In this document: positions 18,145 through 27,328 of the stretch, one piece after another | Numbering within the stretch: the stretch's first letter is position 1 | Layout: every line of letters starts with the position of its first letter | Assembly (NCBI GenBank): GCA_943331005.2 | Contig: CALQJX020000005.1 | Location: 1-64,000, forward strand | Direction of reading: 5' to 3' | DNA length: 64,000 nucleotides | Source: Bordetella parapertussis | GTDB taxonomy: Bacteria; Bacteroidota; Bacteroidia; Chitinophagales; Chitinophagaceae | Translations under genes and position numbers: made by a program | Notes under the pieces: model-generated | Told to the model about the DNA's origin: nothing | The model's database searches: none | The model's input: the letters and a program-made list of their open reading frames with translations, nothing else

Positions 18145-19143
18145 ATGCTGCCGATACAAGACGCTTTCCCTTTATTAAGTATCCCTTCAAAGATATTTAT
18201 CACTACCCATCACAAACCTGATGGTGATGCGATAGGCAGCATGCTTGCGCTATATCATTACCTCACGGCCAAAGGCCACACGGTAACGCCGGTTTCGCCA
18301 AGCGAAGTGCCCGATTTTCTGAGGTGGATGCCGGGAAACAATATCCTCATCAATTACGAAGAATATCCCGACAAGGCAGCAGCAGCTCTCAAAAATTCGG
18401 ATATCATCTTCTGTCTCGATTTCAACGACTTCAACCGCACCAAACATCTGGAGCAACTGCTCACAGATGCGCCGCAGCCCAAGATACTCATAGATCACCA
18501 CCTCTTCCCCAAGCCCGTTTGGGACTATGGGGTAAGCATTCCTGCCAAAAGCAGCACCTGCGAAATGGTCTATGACTTCATCAACCTCCATGGCGATAAT
18601 GCGTTGCTGGATAAGAACATGGCTATGTGTCTCTACACCGGTGTGCTTACCGATACAGGTTCTTTCAAGTTCCCGGTCACCACAGCCAGTGTGCACCTCA
18701 TGATCGCCGATCTGTTGCAGCGCGGCATCAACCATACCGAGATACACGAACATATTTACGACTCATGGAGCGAGAGCCGCATGCGTTTCCTGGGCTATGT
18801 GCTCATAGAAAGGATGCAGATCTTCCGCAAATACAACGCAGCACTTATCACCCTTTCCAGAAAAGATATGAACCTGTTCAATGTTCAGAACGGCGATTCG
18901 GAAGGACTGGTAAACTACCCGCTCAGCATTGCAGGCATCAAATTCTCTACACTCATTACAGAGCGTGGCGATGAGGTGAAAATGTCTTTCAGAAGCAAGG
19001 GTTTGTTCGATGTAAGTAAGTTTGCCGGTCTCTATTTCGACGGGGGAGGGCACTTTAATGCTTCCGGCGGCCGCTCAAAAGCATCTTTGGACGACACAGT
19101 TGTATATTTTAAGAAAATTTTGTCGGATATTCACCCAAAATAA
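18145..19143 (+). CDS. DHH-family phosphoesterase (NrnA-like oligoribonuclease / pAp phosphatase)
   Basis: A 332-residue cytoplasmic enzyme with the bipartite DHH-DHHA1 fold. Metal-binding motifs include THHKPDGDAIGS (about 21-32), the acidic FCLDFNDFNR segment, and the DHH triad in LIDHHL. The C-terminal DHHA1 substrate domain has the glycine-rich FDGGGHFNASGG. The NrnA group degrades short RNA fragments (and pGpG) and dephosphorylates pAp. I assign it to that group by length and motif order. An in-frame GTG lies 15 bp upstream of the ATG used here; the ATG fits the N terminus of homologues better. The exported FKBP lipoprotein gene follows after 41 bp. Confidence 0.88.
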   Translation: MLPIQDAFPLLSIPSKIFITTHHKPDGDAIGSMLALYHYLTAKGHTVTPVSPSEVPDFLRWMPGNNILINYEEYPDKAAAALKNSDIIFCLDFNDFNRTKHLEQLLTDAPQPKILIDHHLFPKPVWDYGVSIPAKSSTCEMVYDFINLHGDNALLDKNMAMCLYTGVLTDTGSFKFPVTTASVHLMIADLLQRGINHTEIHEHIYDSWSESRMRFLGYVLIERMQIFRKYNAALITLSRKDMNLFNVQNGDSEGLVNYPLSIAGIKFSTLITERGDEVKMSFRSKGLFDVSKFAGLYFDGGGHFNASGGRSKASLDDTVVYFKKILSDIHPK

Positions 19144-19184
19144 ATAATAACTAAACAAGCAAATAAATAAAAATTCAAACAAAC

Positions 19185-20129
19185 ATGACAACCAGGATCA
19201 TTTCAGCAGCGTTATTAGGCGCAGCAGCAATTGGTTTTAACGCCTGCAAAAGCGGTAGCGACACTAAAACCATCAAAGGAATAGAGTACTCTATCATAAA
19301 AGACGCAAAAGGAAAGAATGCGGCAATAGGCGATATCGTTGAATTCAACCTGGTTGCTAAATGCGATACTACCGTTATCAATGATACATGGAAACAGGGC
19401 CATCCTGCAGTAAACAGGGTAGACTCTGCACGCAACAGTTCTGATCTCATGGCTATTTTCCCGTTCCTCTCTGCAGGCGACAGCGCAGTAGCATACATCT
19501 CTTGCGACTCTATCCTGAAATCTATACCGGCTGAGCAGCTCAGCCAGGTGCCTACATGGATGAAGAAAGGCAAAAAGATCACTATCAGCCTGTCTGTAGT
19601 TTCTATCAAGAGCGAAGATGATTACAAAAAAGAAATGGAATCAAAGCAGGCGGAAGAAATGAGGAAAATGGACGAACAGAAAGCACAGCAGCTGCCTGTA
19701 GACGACAAGATCCTTCAGGATTATTTCGCTAAGAACAACATCAAGGCTGAAAAAACTGCTTCTGGTCTGTACTACACTATCCAGAAACCAGGTTCAGGCG
19801 CTCAGATCCAGAAAGGTCAGAAAGTGGGCATGATGTATACCGGCAAAACACTCGATGGCAACATATTCGACTCTAACACAGATGGCGAAGTTGCTAAAAA
19901 GAACGGCCATGATGCAAAACCACTCGAATTCATAGTGGGCATGAGGCAGATGATACCAGGTGTTGATGAGGGTGTTGCCCTGCTGAAAAAAGGCAGCAAA
20001 GCTACGCTGTACCTGCCTTCACCACTCGCATATGGTCCGCAGAGCCCTAGCGCAGCAATTCCTGCAAACGCAGTAATGATATTTGAAGTGGAAATCAAGG
20101 AAGTTGCAGCAGGCGAGCCTAAGCAATAA
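19185..20129 (+). CDS. FKBP-type peptidyl-prolyl isomerase lipoprotein, two domains
   Basis: A 314-residue exported protein. The lipoprotein signal peptide MTTRIISAALLGAAAIGFNAC puts the lipidated cysteine at residue 21. The first FKBP-like domain (about 28-150) keeps the fold pattern but has lost most active-site residues. A charged helical linker (about 150-175) leads to DDKILQDYFAKNNIKAEKTA, and then a canonical FKBP domain (about 190-310) with FDSNTD, the IPGVDEGV loop and LAYGPQ. It probably folds envelope proteins in the periplasm while anchored in a membrane. It is followed 55 bp later by a related three-domain protein that shares the same linker motif. Confidence 0.9.
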   Translation: MTTRIISAALLGAAAIGFNACKSGSDTKTIKGIEYSIIKDAKGKNAAIGDIVEFNLVAKCDTTVINDTWKQGHPAVNRVDSARNSSDLMAIFPFLSAGDSAVAYISCDSILKSIPAEQLSQVPTWMKKGKKITISLSVVSIKSEDDYKKEMESKQAEEMRKMDEQKAQQLPVDDKILQDYFAKNNIKAEKTASGLYYTIQKPGSGAQIQKGQKVGMMYTGKTLDGNIFDSNTDGEVAKKNGHDAKPLEFIVGMRQMIPGVDEGVALLKKGSKATLYLPSPLAYGPQSPSAAIPANAVMIFEVEIKEVAAGEPKQ

Positions 20130-20184
20130 TTAACAGTTCTTTCATCTATCCCTTACTTATTTTTACAACAAACGCTTTTATCAG

Positions 20185-21534
20185 ATGAGTATGACATTCA
20201 GAAAAACCCTTGTGCCGCTGGCCTTAGCGCTGGGACTGGCAAATAGTGCAGATGCGCAGGTTGCAGGTAAAAAGCTCAAAGACGGCTTTACCATTCTGCC
20301 CAGCGGTCTCGAATACAAGATCGTTAAGCAGGGAAAAGGAAAACGCAAGGCTGCTGCCGGCGATCATGCCGACATGTTCATCCACGTTTTTCTCGACGAC
20401 AGTGTGATCTTCGACTCAAGGAAAATGTATAATGCTACAAAGCCGGTACCGGTTACCATCCAGAATCCGAAATCTAACGGAGACCTGATGGAGGGCTTCA
20501 TGCTGCTTGCAGCTGGCGATAGCGCGCTCTTCCGTGTTTCTGTAGATTCTATGCGCAAAGCAGGTGCGCCTGCAATGCCCGGCATGAAAGAAGGATCTAA
20601 CCAGAAGATGAGGTACGAGGTGCAGGTAGTGTCTTTACGCTCTGACGAAGAAGAAAAGAAAATGAACGAGGAAATGGCGGCTAAACAAACCGGCCTCGAT
20701 GAAAAACAACTGCAGGAATACTTCAAGAAAAACGGCATCAAAGCTACCAAAACTGCTTCTGGTCTGTACTATACGATACAGCAGCAGGGTTCAGGCAGCA
20801 ATGCAGTAGCCGGCCAGACATTGTCTGTCAACTATACTGGTACATTGCTCAACGGCAATAAATTCGATTCTAACACAGATCCTGCATTCAAGCACACCGA
20901 GCCTTTCAAAGTAGAGATAGGCAAGGGTCAGGTCATCAAGGGTTGGGACGAAGGTATGCTGCTGTTCAACAAAGGCACCAAGGCTACTCTTTATATTCCT
21001 TCGGGTCTGGCTTATGGTGGTCAGGACAGGAGTCCGCAGATACCTGCATACTCTATCCTCGTGTTCCAGATAGAGATACTGGATATACAGGACGCGCCTA
21101 AGAAAGTTACACCCGCTGATCAGGCTAAGATCGATGAGGATATGCTGAAAGAGTATTTTGCCAAGAACAAGATCAATGCTACAAGAACTGCTTCTGGTCT
21201 TTACTACAGCATCACGCAGAAGGGCACTGGCGCTAACGCGGCTGCTGGCAAAAAAGTAACAATGAACTATACCGGCAAAACTATGGACGGTAAGTCATTC
21301 GACTCTAACCAGGATCCTAAGTTCGGCCACGTATCTCCGTTCCCGTTCACACTCGGTGCCGGTCAGGTTATCAGAGGTTGGGACGAGGGTATTCAGCTCA
21401 TGAATCTGGGTACTAAGGGTGTCCTGTACATACCTTCTGGTATGGCATATGGTGCACAGAGCCCTACGCCTGCAATACCACCAAATTCAATCCTGATATT
21501 TGATGTGGAAGTAGTGGGTATAGACGCAGAATAA
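20185..21534 (+). CDS. FKBP-type peptidyl-prolyl isomerase, three domains
   Basis: A 449-residue exported protein. The signal peptide ends near ANSADAQ (residue 25). Domain 1 (about 33-155) is a degenerate FKBP unit. Domains 2 (about 190-305) and 3 (about 335-449) are canonical, with FDSNTD/FDSNQD, the VI(K/R)GWDEG loop and LAYGGQ/MAYGAQ. The EYF-KN-I-AT--ASGLYY linker preceding each canonical domain is shared with the lipoprotein upstream, so the two genes arose by duplication and domain gain. A likely periplasmic foldase. It is the last gene before a strong terminator. Confidence 0.9.
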   Translation: MSMTFRKTLVPLALALGLANSADAQVAGKKLKDGFTILPSGLEYKIVKQGKGKRKAAAGDHADMFIHVFLDDSVIFDSRKMYNATKPVPVTIQNPKSNGDLMEGFMLLAAGDSALFRVSVDSMRKAGAPAMPGMKEGSNQKMRYEVQVVSLRSDEEEKKMNEEMAAKQTGLDEKQLQEYFKKNGIKATKTASGLYYTIQQQGSGSNAVAGQTLSVNYTGTLLNGNKFDSNTDPAFKHTEPFKVEIGKGQVIKGWDEGMLLFNKGTKATLYIPSGLAYGGQDRSPQIPAYSILVFQIEILDIQDAPKKVTPADQAKIDEDMLKEYFAKNKINATRTASGLYYSITQKGTGANAAAGKKVTMNYTGKTMDGKSFDSNQDPKFGHVSPFPFTLGAGQVIRGWDEGIQLMNLGTKGVLYIPSGMAYGAQSPTPAIPPNSILIFDVEVVGIDAE

Positions 21535-21554
21535 TACTTACAGAATGAAATAGC

Positions 21555-21587
21555 AAAAGTGGCACCTTTTCAGGTGCCACTTTTTTG
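21555..21587 (+). terminator. rho-independent terminator after the FKBP pair
   Basis: A perfect 13-bp stem (AAAAGTGGCACCT / AGGTGCCACTTTT, loop TTTC) is followed by T6. Confidence 0.92.
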
Positions 21588-21672
21588 TTGGGTATATCCG
21601 CTGGCTCAATTCACCTCCTAAATACCGCTGCTCATTTTCGGGTATTTTGTACAGGGCTGAGTATATTGTGGC

Positions 21673-23322
21673 ATGAAAAAGTACATGTCGGGTATTTTAC
21701 TGGTCGCCGGGCTGCTTGTAGCACAGCAGGCTGCAGCATTTACCCATGCCGATACATTGCGGGGTAGCAATGGCCGTGGCCGTGCCTGGTGGGATGTGCG
21801 CCGCTATGAGCTGGAAGTGAAGATAGATACACTGGATCATCGGATCAGTGGTGCCAATCAGATCTTCTTTACGGTCACCGGTGCGCCGGCAGATAGTATG
21901 CAGATAGACCTTCAGGAGCCGTTGGTGCTTGATAGTGTATTTGTAATGACCTCGCTCAAAACATCGGCAGGTGTGCAGAAGGCAGGTTTGGCAAAACAGG
22001 GCAATGTATGGTGGATTACCTATCCGTTCAGCAAGATGAAGAAGGATAGCACCTATTCTGTACTCTGTTTCTATCATGGAATGCCGCGCAGGGCAGTAAA
22101 TCCGCCCTGGGATGGTGGCGTCAGCTGGAAGCGCGATAGTCTCGATAGGCAGTGGATAGCTGTTTCTTGTCAGGGGCTGGGTGCCAGTGTATGGTGGCCT
22201 TGCAAAGATGCCCAGTGGGAGGAACCTGAAAATGGCATGTCTGTAACCTTTACTGTCCCCGAAGGACTCCGTTGTGTAAGCAATGGCAGGGAGGTGGCAA
22301 ACACCACTGCCAATGGGCTTACCACTTCTTCATGGGAGGTTGTCAATCCTATCAATAATTACGATATCACTTTTTATATAGGTAAGTACGTAAGCTGGCG
22401 CGACACCCTCATGGGCGAAAAGGGCAGGCTGGATCTTAGCTATTATGTGCTGGACTATAACGAGGCGCGTGCCCGGGCACAGTTTACGGTGGTGAAGAAG
22501 ATGATCCGCTGCTTCGAGTACTGGATGGGACCGTATCCGTTCTACGAAGATGGTTACAAACTGGTAGAGTCGCCATACCTGGGCATGGAGCACCAGAGTG
22601 CCATAGCCTATGGCAACAAATACCAGATGGGCTACAAGGGCACCGACAGGTCTATGACCGGTCACGGACTGAAGTGGGATTACATCATCATTCACGAGAG
22701 TGGTCACGAATGGTTTGGTAACAATGTTACCGCCGCCGATATGGCCGACAACTGGATCCATGAAGGTATTACTTCCTATTCAGAGGCTTTGTTTACCGAG
22801 TGCAATTCCGACAAAGCAAAAGCATACGAATATGCCAGAGGGCTGTGGCGCCTCATTCGCAACGACCAGCCTGTAGTAGCGCCATATGGTGTGAACGAGG
22901 AAGGAACGGGCGATATATATGAGAAGGGTGCGGCTATCATGCATATGATCAGGGTGATGACCAACAACGATGATCGCTTCAGAAAAATGCTGCGCGGCAT
23001 TGGTCAGGAGTTCTACCACAAAACGGTTACTACTGCAGCCGTGGAAGCATACATCGCCGAAAAGACCGGGCTCGATCTGAAAGCGTTCTTCGATCAATAC
23101 CTCAGGACCCGCGAACTGCCGGAACTGGAATACTATATAAAGAACAAGGAACTCAATTACAGATGCTCCAATACAGTGCCGGGTTTTGCTATGCCGGTAA
23201 TTGTAGTTGGCGGAAATAAGAAAGCAGAACTGAAGGTAACCGGCGAATGGGCTAAAGTGAAATGGGAAGGAGGGTATGATGTAGCATTCTCCGACGATGT
23301 TCTGATGAAAGTAAAGAAATAA
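21673..23322 (+). CDS. M1-family metallopeptidase (aminopeptidase)
   Basis: A 549-residue exported zinc peptidase. The signal peptide ends near AAAFTHA. The zinc site is HESGH (His341, Glu342, His345) with the third ligand Glu364, exactly 18 residues on (HExxH-x18-E). The exopeptidase motif normally GxMEN reads GMEHQS here, as in a group of Bacteroidota M1 enzymes. An N-terminal beta domain of about 200 residues (bowl domain) precedes the catalytic domain; the C-terminal helical part is short. It should remove N-terminal residues from peptides in the periplasm or at the surface. A TMTC-like gene follows after 38 bp. Confidence 0.93.
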   Translation: MKKYMSGILLVAGLLVAQQAAAFTHADTLRGSNGRGRAWWDVRRYELEVKIDTLDHRISGANQIFFTVTGAPADSMQIDLQEPLVLDSVFVMTSLKTSAGVQKAGLAKQGNVWWITYPFSKMKKDSTYSVLCFYHGMPRRAVNPPWDGGVSWKRDSLDRQWIAVSCQGLGASVWWPCKDAQWEEPENGMSVTFTVPEGLRCVSNGREVANTTANGLTTSSWEVVNPINNYDITFYIGKYVSWRDTLMGEKGRLDLSYYVLDYNEARARAQFTVVKKMIRCFEYWMGPYPFYEDGYKLVESPYLGMEHQSAIAYGNKYQMGYKGTDRSMTGHGLKWDYIIIHESGHEWFGNNVTAADMADNWIHEGITSYSEALFTECNSDKAKAYEYARGLWRLIRNDQPVVAPYGVNEEGTGDIYEKGAAIMHMIRVMTNNDDRFRKMLRGIGQEFYHKTVTTAAVEAYIAEKTGLDLKAFFDQYLRTRELPELEYYIKNKELNYRCSNTVPGFAMPVIVVGGNKKAELKVTGEWAKVKWEGGYDVAFSDDVLMKVKK

Positions 23323-23360
23323 GCTATTACATTAGTAGACCTTAAACAAATTACAGCCTG

Positions 23361-25301
23361 ATGGCAGGGAAGAACAAAAGAACATCCGTTCCGGTTAGTG
23401 CAGCCATGCCTCAAGCGGCACCACTTACAACAGCAGATACCGTTGTTCCCAAATGGGGCATCTACCTGTTACTGTTGCTTACCGGCCTGGTATACAGCAA
23501 TGCGCCCGGCAATTACATCACATTCATAGATGATGATATGTACCTGCTGAACAATCCCTATATCCGGAATTTCAGTTGGGAGGGTGTCAGTGCTATTTTT
23601 ACTTCTTTCTATGAGTTCAACTATCATCCGCTTACCACACTCACATGGTTGGTAGAGTATAGGTTGTTCGGGCTCAGTCCCATGCCCTATCATGTGCTCA
23701 ATGTGCTGTTGCACCTTACCACCACATGGGTAGTATACAGGTTGGCTACACGCCTCAGCGGCAAAGAACTGACAGGTATTATAGTAGCGGCTCTTTTTGC
23801 CGTTCATCCCCTCCATGTCGAAACAGTGGCATGGCTGTCAGAGCGCAAAGGACTATTGTGTGGCTTGTTCTATTTTCTCTCGTTACTCAGTTATGTAAAG
23901 TATGTAGATGATGGGCTGAAGAAGAAACACCTGGCAGCGGCATTCCTGTTTTTTGTGGCTGCGCTGTTGTCAAAGTCTGCTGCTGTCACACTGCCGCTGG
24001 TATGTATACTCATAGATTGGTACAGGGGGCGCAGGATATCCGCTGCCATACTCGAAAAAGTGCCATTCCTCTTATTGTCTGTATTGTTTGGTGTGCTGGC
24101 CATTATGTCTCAGAAGGCCGGTGGCGCCATATCAGGTATAACGTCATCTTATAGCCTTGTCAACAGGTTCTTCCTGTTCACCTCCGGTCTGGCATTCTAC
24201 TTTGTCAAGCTCATTGCACCTATACCTCTGGCAGCTATCCATTATTTTCCTGCCGCAAACAAGGGTATGTTGCCTTTGCAATATTATGCGTCCCTGCCTT
24301 TGTTGTTACTGGTAGCCTGGTGGCTGCTGCGCAAGGGTGGTCTTGCCCGCGAAAGGTGGTTTGGTGCGGCATTCTTTCTGGCCGTAATTACTGTAATGCT
24401 GCAAGTGGTGCCGGTTGGGGCTGCCTATGCTGCAGAGCGCTACAGCTATGTGTCTTACTTTGGTCTGTTCTACATCATTGGTCAGTTGGTCTCGGGTGCG
24501 GTTGCCGCAAGGCGCGGCATGTTCACCGGTATTGTTACTGCAGTAGTGTTGCTCATGAGTGTCATTTCATGGGGGCGTGTTTCGGTATGGCTGGATACCG
24601 ATAGTATACTGGGCGATATAGTGGCTAAGAACGAGGGCAATCCAAACAATTATCTGGTGCATTACCACTGGGGCGAGTATTACAAGAATGCAGGAAAGTA
24701 TACAGAGGCTATCGATCAGTATACCAGATCCATAGAGATACAGCCCGGCTTCTACAAGTCTTATCTCAAGAGGGGAGAGGTGCATCAGATGAAGGGCAAC
24801 CTCATTCCGGCTATCGTCAATTACAATGATGCTATAAGACTAGATCCGAAACTGGCTATGGCATACAGCAACAAGGGCTGGGCATACTTCGAGATGGGCG
24901 ATAAGGTATTATCCATCGCCTATACCGATACCGCATTGCAGCTCGATAATAAGCTGGCAGTAGCCTACAACAACAGGGGCTGGATGAAACTGCAGTTGAA
25001 AGATACGGTCAATGCTATGACAGACTTCAATAATGCTATACGCAGCGAGCACGACTTTGCCAAAGCCTACTTCAACAGGGCATTGGTAAATGTGGTGCAG
25101 GACAAGAAAGCGGAAGCGATCAAAGACTACACAATACTGATGCAGATCTCTCCCCTCGATCCTTTGCCTTATTACTACAGAGGGGTAATGTATATAGATT
25201 TGAAGGACAAAAGAGCTGCAGCAAAAGACCTGCACCATGCTGCAGATCTGGGCAGCAGGAATGCAGAACAAATATTAAGAACCGAGCTGCAAGGGATGTA
25301 G
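23361..25301 (+). CDS. TMTC-like multi-pass glycosyltransferase with C-terminal TPR repeats
   Basis: A 646-residue inner-membrane protein. About 9-11 hydrophobic helices (residues 30-410) form a GT-C-type membrane domain with an acidic first loop, FIDDDMYLLNN (Asp57-59), where lipid-linked-sugar glycosyltransferases place their catalytic acid. The C-terminal third (about 425-640) consists of six to seven tetratricopeptide repeats, for example NNYLVHYHWGEYYKNAGKY and AMAYSNKGWAYFEMGD. The same order of domains occurs in eukaryotic TMTC O-mannosyltransferases and in many uncharacterised bacterial proteins. Donor and acceptor are unknown; extracytoplasmic protein glycosylation is inference. It follows the M1 peptidase gene by 38 bp, probably in the same transcript. 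Confidence 0.82.
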   Translation: MAGKNKRTSVPVSAAMPQAAPLTTADTVVPKWGIYLLLLLTGLVYSNAPGNYITFIDDDMYLLNNPYIRNFSWEGVSAIFTSFYEFNYHPLTTLTWLVEYRLFGLSPMPYHVLNVLLHLTTTWVVYRLATRLSGKELTGIIVAALFAVHPLHVETVAWLSERKGLLCGLFYFLSLLSYVKYVDDGLKKKHLAAAFLFFVAALLSKSAAVTLPLVCILIDWYRGRRISAAILEKVPFLLLSVLFGVLAIMSQKAGGAISGITSSYSLVNRFFLFTSGLAFYFVKLIAPIPLAAIHYFPAANKGMLPLQYYASLPLLLLVAWWLLRKGGLARERWFGAAFFLAVITVMLQVVPVGAAYAAERYSYVSYFGLFYIIGQLVSGAVAARRGMFTGIVTAVVLLMSVISWGRVSVWLDTDSILGDIVAKNEGNPNNYLVHYHWGEYYKNAGKYTEAIDQYTRSIEIQPGFYKSYLKRGEVHQMKGNLIPAIVNYNDAIRLDPKLAMAYSNKGWAYFEMGDKVLSIAYTDTALQLDNKLAVAYNNRGWMKLQLKDTVNAMTDFNNAIRSEHDFAKAYFNRALVNVVQDKKAEAIKDYTILMQISPLDPLPYYYRGVMYIDLKDKRAAAKDLHHAADLGSRNAEQILRTELQGM

Positions 25302-25312
25302 GTAAAGTTTTA

Positions 25313-25320
25313 TATATTTG
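25313..25320 (+). promoter_or_regulatory. possible upstream -7 element for rpsT
   Basis: TATATTTG fits TANNTTTG, 123 bp before the rpsT ATG. No -33 TTG at normal spacing. Confidence 0.3.
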
Positions 25321-25390
25321 CACAGATCCGGACTTTTAAAGCATAAAAAGGCCTATTTGAACCAAATTTAAACATAATACAATTTTATTT

Positions 25391-25420
25391 TTGGGTTTTA
25401 AATAATAACCATTACCTTTG
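25391..25420 (+). promoter_or_regulatory. promoter of rpsT
   Basis: TTG (25391-25393), 19 bp, TACCTTTG (25413-25420) is an exact match to the Bacteroidota -33/-7 promoter, 23 bp upstream of the rpsT ATG. Confidence 0.85.
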
Positions 25421-25443
25421 CAGTCCTTAAAAAAATAAAATTA

Positions 25444-25698
25444 ATGGCAAACCATAAAGCAACCAAGAAGGACGTTCGTCAGAGTGAAAAGCGCCGTGAC
25501 CGCAACCGTTACTACGGCAAAACGACGCGTAATGCCATACGTACATTGTTAGCATCTTCAGAAAAATCAGCATCACAGGAAGAGCTGAGCAAAGTTATAT
25601 CTATGATAGATAAGCTGGCTAAGCGTAATGTGATCCATAAAAATAAAGCCGGTAACCTGAAATCAGGTCTGGTGAAAAGGATCAATGCTTTAGCATAA
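25444..25698 (+). CDS. rpsT: 30S ribosomal protein S20
   Basis: An 84-residue basic protein that binds 16S rRNA early in small-subunit assembly. Sequence hallmarks are the N-terminal MANHKATKKDVRQSEKRR, the long basic helices, and the closing KNKAGNLKSGLVKRINAL, where KA.(R/N).KS.L...I is the S20 signature. The length is normal. It is transcribed alone from a consensus promoter and ends at a strong hairpin terminator, as expected for a highly expressed gene. Confidence 0.97.
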   Translation: MANHKATKKDVRQSEKRRDRNRYYGKTTRNAIRTLLASSEKSASQEELSKVISMIDKLAKRNVIHKNKAGNLKSGLVKRINALA

Positions 25699-25718
25699 GA
25701 TTCCTATACATCATTATG

Positions 25719-25753
25719 CCGTCCCGTATTTGTTTACGGGGCGGTTTCTTTTT
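25719..25753 (+). terminator. terminator of rpsT
   Basis: A 10-bp stem (CCGTCCCGTA / TACGGGGCGG, one G-U pair, loop TTTGTT) is followed by TTTCTTTTT. Confidence 0.88.
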
Positions 25754-25806
25754 ATTCGCCATGCACTATGCAGGCCATTCCCCGGCCATACTTTAGCATA
25801 TTGTTA

Positions 25807-25838
25807 TTGGCGTTTGCTTTCCGAATTTCTTACCTTTG
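25807..25838 (+). promoter_or_regulatory. promoter of nusB
   Basis: TTG (25807-25809), 21 bp, TACCTTTG (25831-25838), 26 bp before the nusB ATG. It supports starting the gene at 25865 rather than at further-upstream in-frame codons. Confidence 0.65.
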
Positions 25839-25864
25839 CATCTCAAAATAGGTTCTTTTTCCAT

Positions 25865-26797
25865 ATGATCAGCCGCAGAAATATTCGTGTAAAAGTGATG
25901 CAGACGTTATACACGCTCGCATCGCTCGATACAGGTGAACAGGTGAATAAAATTGCAGCAGCTAAAATACTTGACGACAAACTGAAACAGGTACTGGACC
26001 TCTTTACCGCCTCAGTTCTTTATACAGTTCATATAGCTCAATACGCTGATACAGATGCCCGCCAGCGCGCATCAAAATATCTTACTACAGCAGAAGACCT
26101 TAACGCAGACAGTCGCATTGCACACAACAGTTTCATCAACACACTGCTCACTAATGCCTCGTTTGCACTCAAGACCAAGAACGATCATATAGGGCGCCTT
26201 GTAGACGAAAGTTATGTGAAGAAAGTATTCCAGCTCTTGCAGAAGACGCCTGAATATGATGCCTATGTTGCCACTACTACCCATACTGTTGCCGAAGACA
26301 AGGCAATTATGCAGTACATATGGGAGCAGATGATAGTGGGTAGCGAAGAAATGCTTGCTAATTTCGCCGACGACCTTCCGGGTTGGGAAGATGATAGCGA
26401 ACTTATCATCATGCTCATGCAGAACTTCTTCAAAGGTGCCGGCAAGGTAGATTTTATGAAGTTGCTCTCTGGCGAGAAAAGAGAATATGCACACGATCTC
26501 CTTCGTGCTGTCGTAGACAAAGACGCTATGTGTATGGAACTCATTACACCAAAGCTCACCAACTGGGACAAAGAGCGCGTAGCACTTATAGATATGCTGC
26601 TCCTGCGCATGGGTGTTTGCGAATTCCTTTACTTCCCTACCATCCCTACCAAGGTTACCATTAACGAATACATAGACATTGCCAAGCAATACAGCACGCC
26701 TCAGAGCGGACAGTTTGTAAATGGTGTGTTGGACAACATACTCAAAGATCTGACGAAGGAGGATAAGATATCCAAGACCGACAGGCAGAGAAAATAA
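25865..26797 (+). CDS. nusB: transcription antitermination factor NusB (long form)
   Basis: A 310-residue protein. The C-terminal half (about 150-300) carries the NusB fold: LLRAVVDKDAMCMELITPKL, WDKERVALIDMLLLRMGVCEF and PTKVTINEYIDIAKQYS match the conserved helices, and FVNGVLDNIL is the family signature. The N-terminal 130 residues begin SRRNIRVKVMQTLYTLAS, as in other Bacteroidota NusB proteins, which are about twice the usual 140-residue length. NusB with NusE/S10 binds boxA RNA in rRNA operons. The frame is open upstream to 25730, but the ATG at 25865 directly follows the promoter and begins the conserved sequence. The DUF1573 gene follows after 35 bp. Confidence 0.92.
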   Translation: MISRRNIRVKVMQTLYTLASLDTGEQVNKIAAAKILDDKLKQVLDLFTASVLYTVHIAQYADTDARQRASKYLTTAEDLNADSRIAHNSFINTLLTNASFALKTKNDHIGRLVDESYVKKVFQLLQKTPEYDAYVATTTHTVAEDKAIMQYIWEQMIVGSEEMLANFADDLPGWEDDSELIIMLMQNFFKGAGKVDFMKLLSGEKREYAHDLLRAVVDKDAMCMELITPKLTNWDKERVALIDMLLLRMGVCEFLYFPTIPTKVTINEYIDIAKQYSTPQSGQFVNGVLDNILKDLTKEDKISKTDRQRK

Positions 26798-26832
26798 CAG
26801 TTACAGCTTATAAAATAACCGGAATACAAAAG

Positions 26833-27297
26833 ATGAAACGCTATCTTATTATCTCAACACTGTTCCTTGCCGCATGCGGCGGGCAGAAGCAGGGCGGTAA
26901 TGATACCCAATTATCTGCGAGCCTGGTCAATAACCCCCGCAGCGCATCCGGCATAGACACCGTTGCCGCTGCTATGAAGCCGGTAATGGAGTTCAGAGAT
27001 ACGCTGCACAACTTCGGCAACATCAAGGAGAATGAAGTGGTGTCTTACGATTTCGCCTTCACCAACACAGGCAAGACCCCGCTCATCATTACCTCAGCTT
27101 CAGGTTCCTGTGGTTGCACCGTACCCGATTTTCCGCATGAACCCATATTGCCCGGTCAGGCTGCCATCATGAAGGTAACCTTCAACTCCAGTGGCAAACA
27201 GGGGCATCAGGAAAAGTCAGTAACTATAGTTGCCAACACAGTGCGCAATGTGCATATGCTCTATATACAGGCAGAGGTAGCGAAGGCCGATCAATAA
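26833..27297 (+). CDS. DUF1573 domain lipoprotein
   Basis: A 154-residue exported protein. The lipoprotein signal MKRYLIISTLFLAAC has its lipobox cysteine at residue 15. One DUF1573 domain (about 55-150) has an immunoglobulin-like (ASPM/MSP-type) fold: HNFGNIKENEVVSYDFAFTNTGK, the GSCGCTVPDFP loop with two cysteines, and the closing VTIVANTVRN. The family is abundant in Bacteroidota and its biochemical role is unknown. It sits in a same-strand run nusB-DUF1573-yajC-coaE with gaps of 21-35 bp, a conserved neighbourhood in this phylum as far as I know. Location: membrane-anchored, periplasmic or surface. Confidence 0.9.
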   Translation: MKRYLIISTLFLAACGGQKQGGNDTQLSASLVNNPRSASGIDTVAAAMKPVMEFRDTLHNFGNIKENEVVSYDFAFTNTGKTPLIITSASGSCGCTVPDFPHEPILPGQAAIMKVTFNSSGKQGHQEKSVTIVANTVRNVHMLYIQAEVAKADQ

Positions 27298-27328
27298 ACA
27301 CGTTTTTTAAAATCTAACAATCTATAAA

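Noticed and set aside
25730..25864. N-terminal extension of NusB
   Set aside because: This stretch contains the rpsT terminator and a consensus promoter; the ATG at 25865 begins the conserved sequence.
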